Assembly (NCBI RefSeq): GCF_028807635.1
Contig: NZ_JARBAX010000001.1
Span: 1,315,001 to 1,379,000, forward strand
DNA: 64,000 bases
Direction: 5' to 3'
Origin: Streptomyces spiramyceticus
GTDB taxonomy: Bacteria; Actinomycetota; Actinomycetes; Streptomycetales; Streptomycetaceae
In this document: positions 32,498-40,749 of the stretch, piece by piece
How positions within the stretch are numbered: position 1 is the stretch's first letter
How the letters are laid out: each line of letters starts with the position of its first letter
The notes under the pieces: model-generated
Database searches by the model: none
The model's input: only the letters and a program-made list of their open reading frames with translations
What the model was told of the DNA's origin: nothing
Translations under genes and position numbers: made by a program

Positions 32498-34230
32498 TTG
32501 CCGGCCTCCTTCTCACCAGCGAGAACGCCGGCACCCGCGCCGACTTGCTCAAGCTGGTCGAGCGCGGCGATCTCCGGGTGGTGCAGGTCGAACGCCGGGG
32601 ATTCGGAACGGATCCTCGGCAGGGTGAGGAAGTTGTGCCGCGGGGGCGGGCAGGACGTCGCCCACTCCAGCGAACGGCCGTAGCCCCAGGGGTCGTCGAC
32701 CTCGATCTTCTTGCCGTACTTGGCGGTCTTCCACACGTTGTAGAAGAACGGCAGGACCGACAGGCCCAGCAGGAACGAGCTGATCGTGGAGATGGTGTTC
32801 AGCGCGGTGAACCCGTCGGCCGCAAGGTAGTCCGCGTAACGACGCGGCATGCCCTCGGCACCCAGCCAGTGCTGCACCAGGAACGTGCCGTGGAAGCCGA
32901 TGAACAGCGTCCAGAACGTGATCTTGCCGAGCCGCTCGTCCAGCATCTTGCCCGTGAACTTCGGCCACCAGAAGTGGAATCCGGCGAACATCGCGAAGAC
33001 CACGGTGCCGAAGACGACGTAGTGGAAGTGCGCGACGACGAAGTACGAGTCGGAGACGTGGAAGTCCATCGGGGGCGAAGCCAGGATGACGCCGGTCAGA
33101 CCACCGAAGGCGAAGGTGATCAGGAAGCCGACGGTCCAGAGCATCGGTGTCTCGAAGGACAGCGAGCCCTTCCACATGGTGCCGATCCAGTTGAAGAACT
33201 TCACACCGGTCGGTACCGCGATCAGGAAGGTCATGAACGAGAAGAACGGCAACAGCACGCCGCCCGTGACGTACATGTGGTGCGCCCACACCGTGACCGA
33301 GAGGCCGGCGATCGCGATCGTCGCGCCGATCAGACCGATGTAACCGAACATCGGCTTGCGGCTGAAGACCGGGATCACCTCGGAGACGATGCCGAAGAAC
33401 GGCAACGCGATGATGTAGACCTCTGGATGGCCGAAGAACCAGAAGAGGTGCTGCCACAGAATCGCTCCGCCGTTGGCCGAGTCGAAGATGTGCGCACCGA
33501 ACTTGCGGTCCGCCTCCAGCGCGAAGAGCGCCGCGGCCAGCACCGGGAAGGCGAGAAGGACCAGTACACCGGTCAGCAGCACGTTCCAGGTGAAGATCGG
33601 CATCCGGAACATCGTCATGCCGGGTGCGCGCATGCAGATGATCGTGGTGATGAAGTTGACCGAGCCGAGGATCGTGCCGAAGCCGGAGAAGGCCAGACCC
33701 ATGATCCACATGTCGGCGCCGACGCCCGGCGAGCGGACCGCGTCCGACAGCGGGGAGTAGGCGAACCAGCCGAAGTCGGCCGCACCCTGCGGGGTGAGGA
33801 AGCCGGCCACCGCGATGAGCGAGCCGAAGAGGTACAGCCAGTACGCGAACATGTTCAGCCGCGGGAACGCCACGTCGGGCGCGCCGATCTGCAGCGGCAT
33901 GATCCAGTTCGCGAATCCGGCGAACAGCGGCGTCGCGAACATCAGCAGCATGATCGTGCCGTGCATCGTGAACGCCTGGTTGAACTGCTCGTTCGACATA
34001 ATCTGCGTGCCGGGACGGGCGAGTTCGGCGCGCATGAAGAGCGCCATCACACCGCCGATGCAGAAGAACACGAACGACGTGATCAGGTAGAGCGAGCCGA
34101 TGGTCTTGTGGTCAGTGGTGGTCAGCCACTTCACCACCACATTTCCCGGCTCCTTGCGCCGTACCGGCAGCTCGTCCTCGTACGAGTCGTCTGCTGCCGC
34201 GGCACCCTGGGGTTGATTGAGGATGCTCAC
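32494..34230 (-). CDS. ctaD: Cytochrome c oxidase subunit I
   Basis: This 578-aa catalytic subunit of aa3-type oxidase has twelve transmembrane helices. Visible ligands: heme a His in [12 protein letters not shown], the CuB/Tyr cross-link motif [14 protein letters not shown] (K-channel region following), [10 protein letters not shown] and the high-spin heme a3/low-spin heme a pair in [11 protein letters not shown]. It reduces O2 to water and pumps protons. The start is GTG at 34230 overlapping the ctaC stop by 4 nt (GTGA). The C-terminal hydrophilic tail past residue 530 is typical of actinobacterial CtaD. Confidence 0.97.
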   Translation of the reverse strand: MSILNQPQGAAAADDSYEDELPVRRKEPGNVVVKWLTTTDHKTIGSLYLITSFVFFCIGGVMALFMRAELARPGTQIMSNEQFNQAFTMHGTIMLLMFATPLFAGFANWIMPLQIGAPDVAFPRLNMFAYWLYLFGSLIAVAGFLTPQGAADFGWFAYSPLSDAVRSPGVGADMWIMGLAFSGFGTILGSVNFITTIICMRAPGMTMFRMPIFTWNVLLTGVLVLLAFPVLAAALFALEADRKFGAHIFDSANGGAILWQHLFWFFGHPEVYIIALPFFGIVSEVIPVFSRKPMFGYIGLIGATIAIAGLSVTVWAHHMYVTGGVLLPFFSFMTFLIAVPTGVKFFNWIGTMWKGSLSFETPMLWTVGFLITFAFGGLTGVILASPPMDFHVSDSYFVVAHFHYVVFGTVVFAMFAGFHFWWPKFTGKMLDERLGKITFWTLFIGFHGTFLVQHWLGAEGMPRRYADYLAADGFTALNTISTISSFLLGLSVLPFFYNVWKTAKYGKKIEVDDPWGYGRSLEWATSCPPPRHNFLTLPRIRSESPAFDLHHPEIAALDQLEQVGAGAGVLAGEKEAGK

Positions 34231-35195
34231 AGTTTGTTCGTCTCCGCATTCCTGGCCGGGTCGGTCTGCTCGATACCGGCCGGGATGTAGCCGGTCTGGC
34301 CCTTCTCCGCCAGCTCCTTGAGGTGCTGCTGGTAACGCTCCGGGGAGACGACCTTCACGTTGAAGAGCATCCGGGAGTGGTCGACACCGCAGAGCTCGGC
34401 GCACTTGCCCATGAAGGTGCCCTCACGCGTGGGGGTCACCTCGAAGACGTTGGTGTGGCCGGGGATGACGTCCTGCTTCATCAGGAACGGCACCACCCAG
34501 AAGGAGTGGATGACGTCGCGCGAACTCAGAACGAAGCGGACCTTCTCGCCCTTCGGCAGCCACAGGGTCGGACCCGGGTTGCCGTTCTGCGGGTTCCGCT
34601 CGCCCGGAGTACCGACCGCGTAGACGCCTTCGGCCCCTTCGGGGAACTGCTTGGTGTACTTGTCCGGAAGGACGCTGAGCTCCTTGGCGAGCTTCGCGCC
34701 CGTGGCGGCGTTGCCGTCCACGTTCTCCACGTAGTTGAAGCCCCAGCTCCACTGGAAGCCGACCACGTTGACGGTGTGGGCCGGCTTGTCATCGAGCGCG
34801 AGGAGCTTCGACTCGTCGCGCGCGGTGAAGTAGAAGAGGACCGAGACGATGATGAGCGGGACCACGGTGTACAGCGCCTCGATGGGCATGTTGTACCGGG
34901 TCTGCGGAGGTACCTCGACCTTGGTGCGGCTACGCCGGTGGAAGATGACACTCCACAGGATCAGGCCCCAGACCAGGACGCCCGTGACGAGCGCTGCCGC
35001 CCACGAGCCCTGCCAGAGGGAGAGAATCCTGGGAGCCTCTTCGGTAACCGGGGTAGGCATCCCGAGGCGGGGGAAGTCCTCCCATGTGTACGAGCAACCA
35101 GAGGCGGTCGCCAGGACCACGCCCGCGGTCAGCACCTGGAGCAGCTTCCGCCGCATCGGGCGCCGCGACGAGCGGTCGGAGCCGTTGGGACTCAC
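34227..35195 (-). CDS. ctaC: Cytochrome c oxidase subunit II
   Basis: This 322-aa membrane protein has a lipoprotein-type signal (ATASGCS, Cys near residue 34), two transmembrane helices (about 62-83 and 108-125) and a periplasmic cupredoxin domain. The CuA ligands are visible in [10 protein letters not shown] and [12 protein letters not shown]. It accepts electrons from the QcrC diheme cytochrome. A loop (about residues 165-205) is longer than in proteobacterial subunit II, as is usual in actinobacteria. The GTG start follows GGGAAGG. It is the first gene of ctaC-ctaD-ctaF. Confidence 0.97.
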   Translation of the reverse strand: MSPNGSDRSSRRPMRRKLLQVLTAGVVLATASGCSYTWEDFPRLGMPTPVTEEAPRILSLWQGSWAAALVTGVLVWGLILWSVIFHRRSRTKVEVPPQTRYNMPIEALYTVVPLIIVSVLFYFTARDESKLLALDDKPAHTVNVVGFQWSWGFNYVENVDGNAATGAKLAKELSVLPDKYTKQFPEGAEGVYAVGTPGERNPQNGNPGPTLWLPKGEKVRFVLSSRDVIHSFWVVPFLMKQDVIPGHTNVFEVTPTREGTFMGKCAELCGVDHSRMLFNVKVVSPERYQQHLKELAEKGQTGYIPAGIEQTDPARNAETNKL

Positions 35196-35599
35196 GTAGC
35201 GCCTTCCCGAGAGTCTCGCCCGCGCGGTCGGTTGCGGCCGTCACGCTGGTCGGTCGCCGGCCCTGACGCGGGCAGGGGTTTGGATGTTTATGCGGACCAA
35301 ACCCTACTGGACGCTATTTGGGGTCGCGCGGGGAGGGTGCCCAACGCGCCGTGCCGCTCCCCGAACGAATGGAATCTTGGTGGAATAGGCGCCTCCGCCC
35401 GCCTTCTGACGGCCCTTCCCCTGGGGAACGCGAGGATGCGGGGAGGGCGGCGGGAGGCTGTGGTGCGGGCGGCGGGAGGCTGTGGTGCGGGCGGCGCGAG
35501 GCTGTGGTCGGGCGGCGGGGGCTGCCGGGCCGATGGCTCGGCGGATGCCCGGGCGGATGCGGGGAGCCCGGTTCGCCGGTGCGGGGTTAGCGTGGCGAT
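35196..35599. other. Intergenic region with tandem repeats between ctaC and the cysteine desulfurase gene
   Basis: No gene is supported in this 404-bp gap, which separates two divergently transcribed genes and must hold both promoters. A relatively AT-rich patch (about 35278-35325) contains TAGGGT on the minus strand, which fits a Streptomyces -10 box for ctaC, but no good -35 is seen. Positions 35452-35516 hold a 22-bp tandem repeat. Confidence 0.6.
35452..35516 (+). repeat. Three-copy 22-bp tandem repeat
   Basis: Two identical 22-bp units (35452-35473, 35474-35495) share the core GGAGGCTGTGGTGCGGGCGG, and a third 21-bp degenerate unit follows (35496-35516). It lies 84-148 bp upstream of the cysteine desulfurase start. 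Confidence 0.85.
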
Positions 35600-36982
35600 G
35601 TGCCCTACTTCGACGCCGCTTCCTCCGCCCCGCTCCACCCCGTCGCCCGGCAGGCCCTGCTGGCCTCGCTCGACGAGGGGTGGGCCGACCCTGCCCGCCT
35701 CTACCGCGAGGGGCGGCGTGCCCGGATGCTGCTGGACGCGGCGCGGGAAACCGTGGCCGATGCGGTGGGCTGCCGCCCCGACGAGCTGGTCTTCACCTCT
35801 TCGGGCACGCGCGCGGTGCACTCCGGGATCTCCGGAGCCCTCGCCGCGCGACGACGTGTCGGGCGCCACCTGGTCGTATCCGCCGTCGAGCACTCCTCGG
35901 TGCTGCACTCGGCGGCCGCCCATGAGAAACAGGGCGGTACGTCGACCGAGGTCGAGGTCGACCGGGCGGGCCGCGTGGCCCCCGGGGCGTACGCCCGTGC
36001 CCTGCGCGACGACACCGCGCTCGCCTGTCTCCAGTCCGCCAACCACGAGGTCGGTACGGAGCAGCCCGTGGCCGAAATCGCACAGGAGTGCCGGGCGGTG
36101 GGTGTGCCGCTTCTGGTGGACGCGGCGCAGTCGCTGGGGTGGGGGCGGGTGGAAGGCGACTGGTCGCTGCTCACCGCGAGTGCGCACAAGTGGGGCGGGC
36201 CGGCGGGTGTCGGGCTGCTGGTCGTACGGAAGGGCGTGCGGTTCGCGGCCCAAGGGCCCGCGGACGAGCGGGAGTCGGGCCGCGCGGCCGGTTTCGAGAA
36301 CCTCCCCGCGATCGTGGCGGCGGCGGCTTCGCTGCGCGCCGTGCGGGTGGAGGCGGCCGACGAGGCGGCGCGGCTGCGGGCGCTGGTGGACCGGATCCGG
36401 TCGCGGGTGCCCGGGCTCGTACCGGATGTCGAGGTGGTGGGCGATCCGGTGCGACGGCTGCCGCATCTGGTCACCTTCTCGTGTCTCTATGTCGACGGGG
36501 AGACGCTGCTGCACGAACTGGACCGGGCCGGTTTCTCGGTTTCGTCCGGATCGTCCTGTACGAGCAGCACGCTGACGCCCAGCCATGTGCTGCGGGCGAT
36601 GGGTGTGCTTTCGGAAGGAAATGTGCGGGTTTCGCTGCCGCTCGGGACGACTGAGGAAGACGTCGACCGCTTCCTGGAGGTGCTGCCGGGCACGGTGGCG
36701 GGGGTGCGGGAGCAGCTGGGTGCGCCGCCGGTCGCGGCTTCGGGGACCGGCGAGACGCCGTCCCTCGTCGTGGACTCGCTCGGTAAGCGGTGTCCGATCC
36801 CGGTGATCGAGCTCGCCAAGGTGATCGGGGACGTGCCGGTCGGGGGCACGGTCACCGTTCTGTCGGACGACGAGGCGGCGCGGCTGGACATTCCTGCGTG
36901 GTGCGTGATGCGGGGGCAGGAGTACGTGGGCGAGCGCGCGGCTGAGCGGGGTGTGGCGTACATGGTGCGGCGGGTGGAGTAG
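35600..36982 (+). CDS. Cysteine desulfurase fused to a TusA-type sulfur carrier domain
   Basis: This 460-aa protein has two domains. Residues 1-370 are an IscS/NifS-type PLP enzyme: AVEHSSVLHSA (His), LLVDAAQSLGWG (Asp), Schiff-base Lys in SAHKWGGPAGVG and the persulfide Cys in SGSSCTSSTLTPSHVLRAMG. Residues 390-460 are a TusA/SirA-like domain with the CPIP motif in LGKRCPIPVIELAK, whose Cys can take the sulfur directly. The fusion would mobilise sulfur from cysteine and pass it on within one chain, for example toward tRNA thiolation, cofactors or Fe-S assembly. The start is GTG at 35600. A hairpin shared with the convergent adenosine kinase gene follows. The recipient is unknown. Confidence 0.92.
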   Translation: MPYFDAASSAPLHPVARQALLASLDEGWADPARLYREGRRARMLLDAARETVADAVGCRPDELVFTSSGTRAVHSGISGALAARRRVGRHLVVSAVEHSSVLHSAAAHEKQGGTSTEVEVDRAGRVAPGAYARALRDDTALACLQSANHEVGTEQPVAEIAQECRAVGVPLLVDAAQSLGWGRVEGDWSLLTASAHKWGGPAGVGLLVVRKGVRFAAQGPADERESGRAAGFENLPAIVAAAASLRAVRVEAADEAARLRALVDRIRSRVPGLVPDVEVVGDPVRRLPHLVTFSCLYVDGETLLHELDRAGFSVSSGSSCTSSTLTPSHVLRAMGVLSEGNVRVSLPLGTTEEDVDRFLEVLPGTVAGVREQLGAPPVAASGTGETPSLVVDSLGKRCPIPVIELAKVIGDVPVGGTVTVLSDDEAARLDIPAWCVMRGQEYVGERAAERGVAYMVRRVE

Positions 36983-36986
36983 GGGG

Positions 36987-37028
36987 GTGCGGCCGCTGCG
37001 CGGGGAGAGCCCCGCGCAGCAGCCGCAC
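36987..37028. terminator. Bidirectional terminator hairpin
   Basis: Arms 36987-37005 and 37010-37028 pair in 18 of 19 positions around an AGAG loop, between the convergent cysteine desulfurase and adenosine kinase genes. Confidence 0.8.
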
Positions 37029-37038
37029 ACCCACAGCC

Positions 37039-38013
37039 TCACACCAGGTGAGTCTGGACCTCTGCGGCTGCGTCGTGGCCGTATGCCTTCGTGAAGCGGT
37101 CCATGAAGTGGGCGCGGCGCAGCGTGTATTCCTGGGTGCCGAGCGTTTCGATCACCAGGGTCGCCAGCATGCAGCCGACCTGTGCCGCGCGCTCCAGGCA
37201 GACGCCCCAGGCGAGGCCCGACAGGAAGCCGGCGCGGAAGGCGTCGCCGACGCCGGTCGGGTCGACCTTGCCGTCCTCCTCCGGGCAGCCGACCACGATC
37301 GGCTCGTCGCCGACGCGCTCGATGCGGACCCCGCGGGAGCCGAGGGTGGTGACGCGGTGGCCGACCTTGGCGAGGATCTCGGCGTCGGTCCAGCCCGTCT
37401 TGGACTCGATGAGCCCCTTCTCGTACTCGTTGGAGAAGAGGTACGTCGCGCCTTCGAGGAGCGTACGGATGTCATCGCCGGACATGCGGGCGATCTGCTG
37501 CGAGAAGTCCGCCGCGAAGGGGATGGAGCGGGTCTTGCACTCCTCGGTGTGGCGGAGCATCGCCTCGGGGTCGTCCGCGCCGATCAGGACGAGGTCCAGG
37601 CCGCCGACGCGCTCGGCGACCGCCTGGAGCTCGATCTGGCGGGCCTCGCTCATCGCGCCCGTGTAGAAGGAGCCGATCTGGTTGTGGTCGGCGTCGGTGG
37701 TGCACACGAAGCGTGCCGTGTGCAGGACCTCGGAGATGCGGACGGATCCGGTGTCCACGCCGTGCCGGTCGAGCCAGGCGCGGTACTCGTCGAAGTCCGA
37801 GCCGGCGGCCCCGACCAGGATCGGCGCCGTGCCGAGCTGACCCATGCCGAAGCAGATGTTGGCACCGACACCGCCCCGGCGTACGTCGAGGTTGTCGACC
37901 AGGAAGGAGAGCGAGACCGTGTGCAGCTGGTCCGCGACCAGCTGGTCGGCGAAGCGGCCGGGGAAGGTCATGAGGTGGTCGGTGGCGATGGAGCCGGTGA
38001 CTGCGATACGCAC
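37039..38013 (-). CDS. adoK: PfkB-family carbohydrate kinase, adenosine kinase AdoK-like
   Basis: This 324-aa ribokinase-fold enzyme opens with RIAVTGSIATDHLMTFPGRF and carries RRGGVGANICFGMGQLG and the anion-hole/catalytic motif DPTGVGDAFRAGFL with the base Asp. The N-terminal segment and GAMSEAR motif match what I recall of Mycobacterium tuberculosis adenosine kinase (AdoK), whose gene also lies close to ctaC and an A-type Fe-S carrier gene. It should phosphorylate adenosine to AMP in purine salvage. The start is GTG at 38013 with AGGAG 9 nt upstream. The exact substrate is inferred from similarity and conserved neighbourhood. Confidence 0.87.
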   Translation of the reverse strand: MRIAVTGSIATDHLMTFPGRFADQLVADQLHTVSLSFLVDNLDVRRGGVGANICFGMGQLGTAPILVGAAGSDFDEYRAWLDRHGVDTGSVRISEVLHTARFVCTTDADHNQIGSFYTGAMSEARQIELQAVAERVGGLDLVLIGADDPEAMLRHTEECKTRSIPFAADFSQQIARMSGDDIRTLLEGATYLFSNEYEKGLIESKTGWTDAEILAKVGHRVTTLGSRGVRIERVGDEPIVVGCPEEDGKVDPTGVGDAFRAGFLSGLAWGVCLERAAQVGCMLATLVIETLGTQEYTLRRAHFMDRFTKAYGHDAAAEVQTHLV

Positions 38014-38194
38014 GGCGAGGACGCTCCTGTGGAGGGGTGGCGTTTGACAGTTCACGCTACCTGGTCGTAGCCCTACGCACGAAGGGCCAAAACTACCCGA
38101 TAGTAGGTCTTTTTTCCGGACGGTCCAGCTGCCTACGGTGCCAGCATCGCGGGACCGCGGACATGCGGCCCCCAGAGCCACGGGAGCAGCCCGC

Positions 38195-38404
38195 ATGCAC
38201 AAGCACAGTGTCATGGCACCCGCACCGGCCGAGTACGACGGTGGCTTGGAAGAGCTGCGGGGAGACTGCGCACGGATGGTCCCGCACTGGGCAGTGCCCG
38301 CGGCGGCCGCTCCCGCGCCCGTACCGGCGTCTCTCATCCACGGCATCACCGTGTCGCCCGCCTCAGCGCGCCTGGTGCGCGGTATGTCCGAATATGGTGG
38401 CTGA
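38195..38404 (+). CDS. Small hypothetical protein (69 aa)
   Basis: A short frame starts at an ATG with GGGAG about 8 nt upstream and encodes a 69-aa Ala/Pro-rich protein (MHKHSVMAPAPAEYDGGLEE at the start). No transmembrane segment or motif is seen. It lies in the gap between adoK (divergent) and the next plus-strand gene. Codon use is compatible with coding and the ribosome site is good, but I cannot assign a family. Confidence 0.5.
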   Translation: MHKHSVMAPAPAEYDGGLEELRGDCARMVPHWAVPAAAAPAPVPASLIHGITVSPASARLVRGMSEYGG

Positions 38405-38535
38405 GCGGCGGCTGAGCAGCGCCCGACAGGCGCACACGGGGAACCGTGCGCTCCCCCGCTCCGTCCCACCGGTGTCCCCCGTAAAGGGGATGCCACATAC
38501 GGCATGGGACGGCAGTGCAGTCGAAGGAGCGAACG

Positions 38536-40026
38536 GTGGACACCGAGGGACCGGAGAAGGACGCAGTCGGCGCCCGGGGGCGGCGTTCGCCGCTGGTCGT
38601 CGCCTCCGTGGCCGCAGCGGTGCTGCTGGCCGGGGGCGGAGGCGCGTACTGGGCATCGACCGCCGGGGACGGCGGCGGCAGCGGCAGCGGCGCGAAGAGT
38701 GGGAACGGTGCGCCGGGGAGCAACGGCAGTCCGCCGCCGCTCGCCCTCGACGGCTATACGGACGGCTCCTCGCGGGGTGTGGCGCCCGGCGAGCCCGACC
38801 CGAACGGTGTGATCTACCGCGCCGAGGGCAAGCTGCCCGACGGGCCGGATTCCGCCCCTGTGTACCGGGCCTCGGGCGCGGTCACCGAAGCCGAGGTGGC
38901 GCGGCTGGCCAAGGCGCTCGGCGTGGCCGGCAAGCCGCGTATCGAGGGCGGAGCCTGGAAGGTCGGCGTCACCAAGGACGGCGCCGGGCCGGTGCTCCAG
39001 GTCAACAAGCAGGCGCCGGGCACCTGGAACTTCGCGCAGTACGGCCCCGGGGGCGGCGACAACTGCGACAAGGGCAAGCCGTGCCGCGATGCGGCCTTCG
39101 GGCCCGGCGGCGATGGGCAGCCGGTGAGCGAGAAGGCCGCCAAGGAGGCCGCGGCGCCCGTACTGAAGGCGCTGGGCCAGGACGACGCGAAGCTCGACGC
39201 GCGCCAGTTGATGGGCGCGGTACGGGTGGTGAACGCCGACCCAAAGGTGGGCGGGCTGCCGACGTACGGCTGGGCGACCGGTCTCCAGATCGGCTCGGAC
39301 AGCCAACTGGTCGGTGGCAGCGGGCAGTTGAAGGGCCTGACGAAGGGCGCCGAGTATCCGGTGATCGGCGCGGACGAGGCGCTGAAGCAGCTGAACAAGG
39401 CGGGCGAGGCTGCGGGCCGCATCGGCATCGGCGGCTGCGCCACTCCCGTACCGCACGGCGACAATCCCGACAACAAGCCCGACAAGCAGGACGGCAGGGC
39501 CCAGGCGCCCTGCGAGCCGGGCGCCGGGAAGGTGCCGGACGCGCCGGCCCCGGTGACCGTCGGCCGGGCGACCTTCGGACTCGCGGCGCAGTACGTCGGG
39601 GGGCGGCAGGCACTCGTACCCTCGTGGCTCTTCGAGGTGAAGCCGGGGGGCGACGCGCAGCCGTTCACGATCACGCATCCCGCGGTCGACCCCGACTATC
39701 TGGTCAAGCCGTCGGTGCCGCCGAAGGAGAGCGCTCCGCCGGAGAGCGACACCGACACGCCGTCGATGCGCCACGTCCAGTCGTACGCCGCTGACGGGCG
39801 TGAGCTCACCGTGCACTTCTGGGGCGGCGTGTGCAGCACGTACGACGCGAAGGCGAGCGAGGAGAACGGGGTGGTGAAGGTGAAGATCGTCGAAACCAAC
39901 CCGGACCCCAAGCGCGTCTGCATCCTGATCGCCAAGGAGCTGTCGGACAAGGTGACGCTCGACAAGCCGCTGGACGGCCGCAAGGTCGTGGATCAGCGGA
40001 GTGGCGAGACCGTGCCGAAGAAGTAG
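38536..40026 (+). CDS. Single-pass membrane protein with large extracytoplasmic domain, unknown function
   Basis: This 496-aa protein has a short charged cytoplasmic N-terminus (to about residue 20), one transmembrane helix (SPLVVASVAAAVLLAGGGGA) and a Gly/Ser-rich linker leading to a roughly 430-aa extracytoplasmic domain. The domain has four Cys residues that could form disulfides. No enzyme motif is evident; the layout resembles actinobacterial membrane proteins encoded with ECF sigma factors, but no sigma gene is adjacent. The GTG at 38536 has AAGGAG at 7 nt. A 20-bp perfect hairpin follows. Confidence 0.8.
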   Translation: MDTEGPEKDAVGARGRRSPLVVASVAAAVLLAGGGGAYWASTAGDGGGSGSGAKSGNGAPGSNGSPPPLALDGYTDGSSRGVAPGEPDPNGVIYRAEGKLPDGPDSAPVYRASGAVTEAEVARLAKALGVAGKPRIEGGAWKVGVTKDGAGPVLQVNKQAPGTWNFAQYGPGGGDNCDKGKPCRDAAFGPGGDGQPVSEKAAKEAAAPVLKALGQDDAKLDARQLMGAVRVVNADPKVGGLPTYGWATGLQIGSDSQLVGGSGQLKGLTKGAEYPVIGADEALKQLNKAGEAAGRIGIGGCATPVPHGDNPDNKPDKQDGRAQAPCEPGAGKVPDAPAPVTVGRATFGLAAQYVGGRQALVPSWLFEVKPGGDAQPFTITHPAVDPDYLVKPSVPPKESAPPESDTDTPSMRHVQSYAADGRELTVHFWGGVCSTYDAKASEENGVVKVKIVETNPDPKRVCILIAKELSDKVTLDKPLDGRKVVDQRSGETVPKK

Positions 40027-40036
40027 GCCCGTACAC

Positions 40037-40082
40037 GCGAAGAAGGCGGCGGCCCCTGGTCGGGGGCCGCCGCCTTCTTCGC
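40037..40082 (+). terminator. Strong terminator hairpin (20-bp stem)
   Basis: GCGAAGAAGGCGGCGGCCCC pairs perfectly with its complement (40063-40082) around a 6-nt loop, 10 nt after the membrane-protein stop. Confidence 0.85.
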
Positions 40083-40086
40083 GTTC

Positions 40087-40142
40087 GCGCGGTCGGGCTT
40101 GCGCGGTCGGACTTGCGCGGTCGGACTTGCGCGGTCAGGCCT
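40087..40142 (+). repeat. Four-copy 14-bp tandem repeat
   Basis: Units GCGCGGTCGGGCTT, GCGCGGTCGGACTT (twice) and GCGCGGTCAGGCCT run head to tail from the terminator to the stop codon of the A-type carrier gene. The last unit overlaps that stop codon. Confidence 0.85.
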
Positions 40143-40497
40143 AGCTGAACGAGTCGCCGCAGGCGCAGGAGCCGGTGGCGTTCGGGTTGTCGATCGTGAA
40201 GCCCTGCTTCTCGATGGTGTCGACGAAGTCGATGGAGGCGCCGCCCAGGTACGGGGCGCTCATGCGGTCGGTGACGACCTTGACGCCGTCGAAGTCCTTG
40301 ATGACATCGCCGTCGAGCGAGCGCTCGTCGAAGAACAGCTGGTATCGCAGACCGGAGCAGCCGCCGGGCTGAACGGCGACGCGCAGCGCCAGGTCCTCGC
40401 GGCCTTCCTGGTCCAGCAGGGCCTTGACCTTGGCCGCGGCGGCGTCGGACAGGAGAATGCCGTCGCTCACGGTGGTCTTGTCGTCCTGAACGGACAT
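40141..40497 (-). CDS. erpA: A-type iron-sulfur carrier (ErpA/IscA/HesB family)
   Basis: This 118-aa protein has the HesB fold and three conserved Cys ligands: PGGCSGLRYQL (near residue 47) and SCACGDSF at the C-terminus. A-type carriers deliver Fe-S clusters to apo-enzymes. Neighbours fit: a cysteine desulfurase on one side and NadA, a 4Fe-4S enzyme, divergently on the other. The ATG at 40497 follows GGGAGA. ErpA versus IscA cannot be separated by sequence inspection alone, so the symbol is provisional. Confidence 0.92.
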   Translation of the reverse strand: MSVQDDKTTVSDGILLSDAAAAKVKALLDQEGREDLALRVAVQPGGCSGLRYQLFFDERSLDGDVIKDFDGVKVVTDRMSAPYLGGASIDFVDTIEKQGFTIDNPNATGSCACGDSFS

Positions 40498-40668
40498 CTA
40501 CATCTCTCCCGGGTTGTACGGACTGCTTGCCGACCTTTGCAACCGGCGCGGCCGCGGATTCATTCCGGGCCTGAGCGCTTGCCTTGCCCTTTCATGCTCG
40601 CACACCCGATTCATCGGGGGCACGTGGCTGGGCGCCGGCAGAATTCGTCACATGGACGACATGGGCAT

Positions 40669-40715
40669 CGTCAAAGTGACGTGAAGCAGTTATGATAGAT
40701 AGCGTCAAATCGACG
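40669..40715. promoter_or_regulatory. nadA promoter region with two dyads
   Basis: TATGAT (40691-40696) fits a -10 box, with TCGTCA at 17-bp spacing as a weak -35. Dyads CGTCAAAGTGACG (40669-40681) and CGTCAAATCGACG (40703-40715) bracket the -10, with shared CGTCAAA half-sites 34 bp apart. A repressor site for NAD control is plausible but not matched to a known motif. Confidence 0.45.
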
Positions 40716-40749
40716 AAAAGGCTTTGCAGAGAAGAAAGGGTGCGTGTTC

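Noticed and set aside
30701..35195. Possible integrated element splitting the cta and qcr operons
   Set aside because: The intervening L,D-transpeptidase and receiver genes show normal base composition, no integrase or att repeats, and I recall the same arrangement in other streptomycetes.
37039..39816. Extended minus-strand frame joining the adenosine kinase to 600 upstream codons
   Set aside because: The kinase begins at GTG 38013 with a good AGGAG; upstream codons are antisense to a supported plus-strand gene.
40087..40142. Possible CRISPR-like array
   Set aside because: Units are 14 bp and directly abutting, with no spacers and no cas genes nearby.
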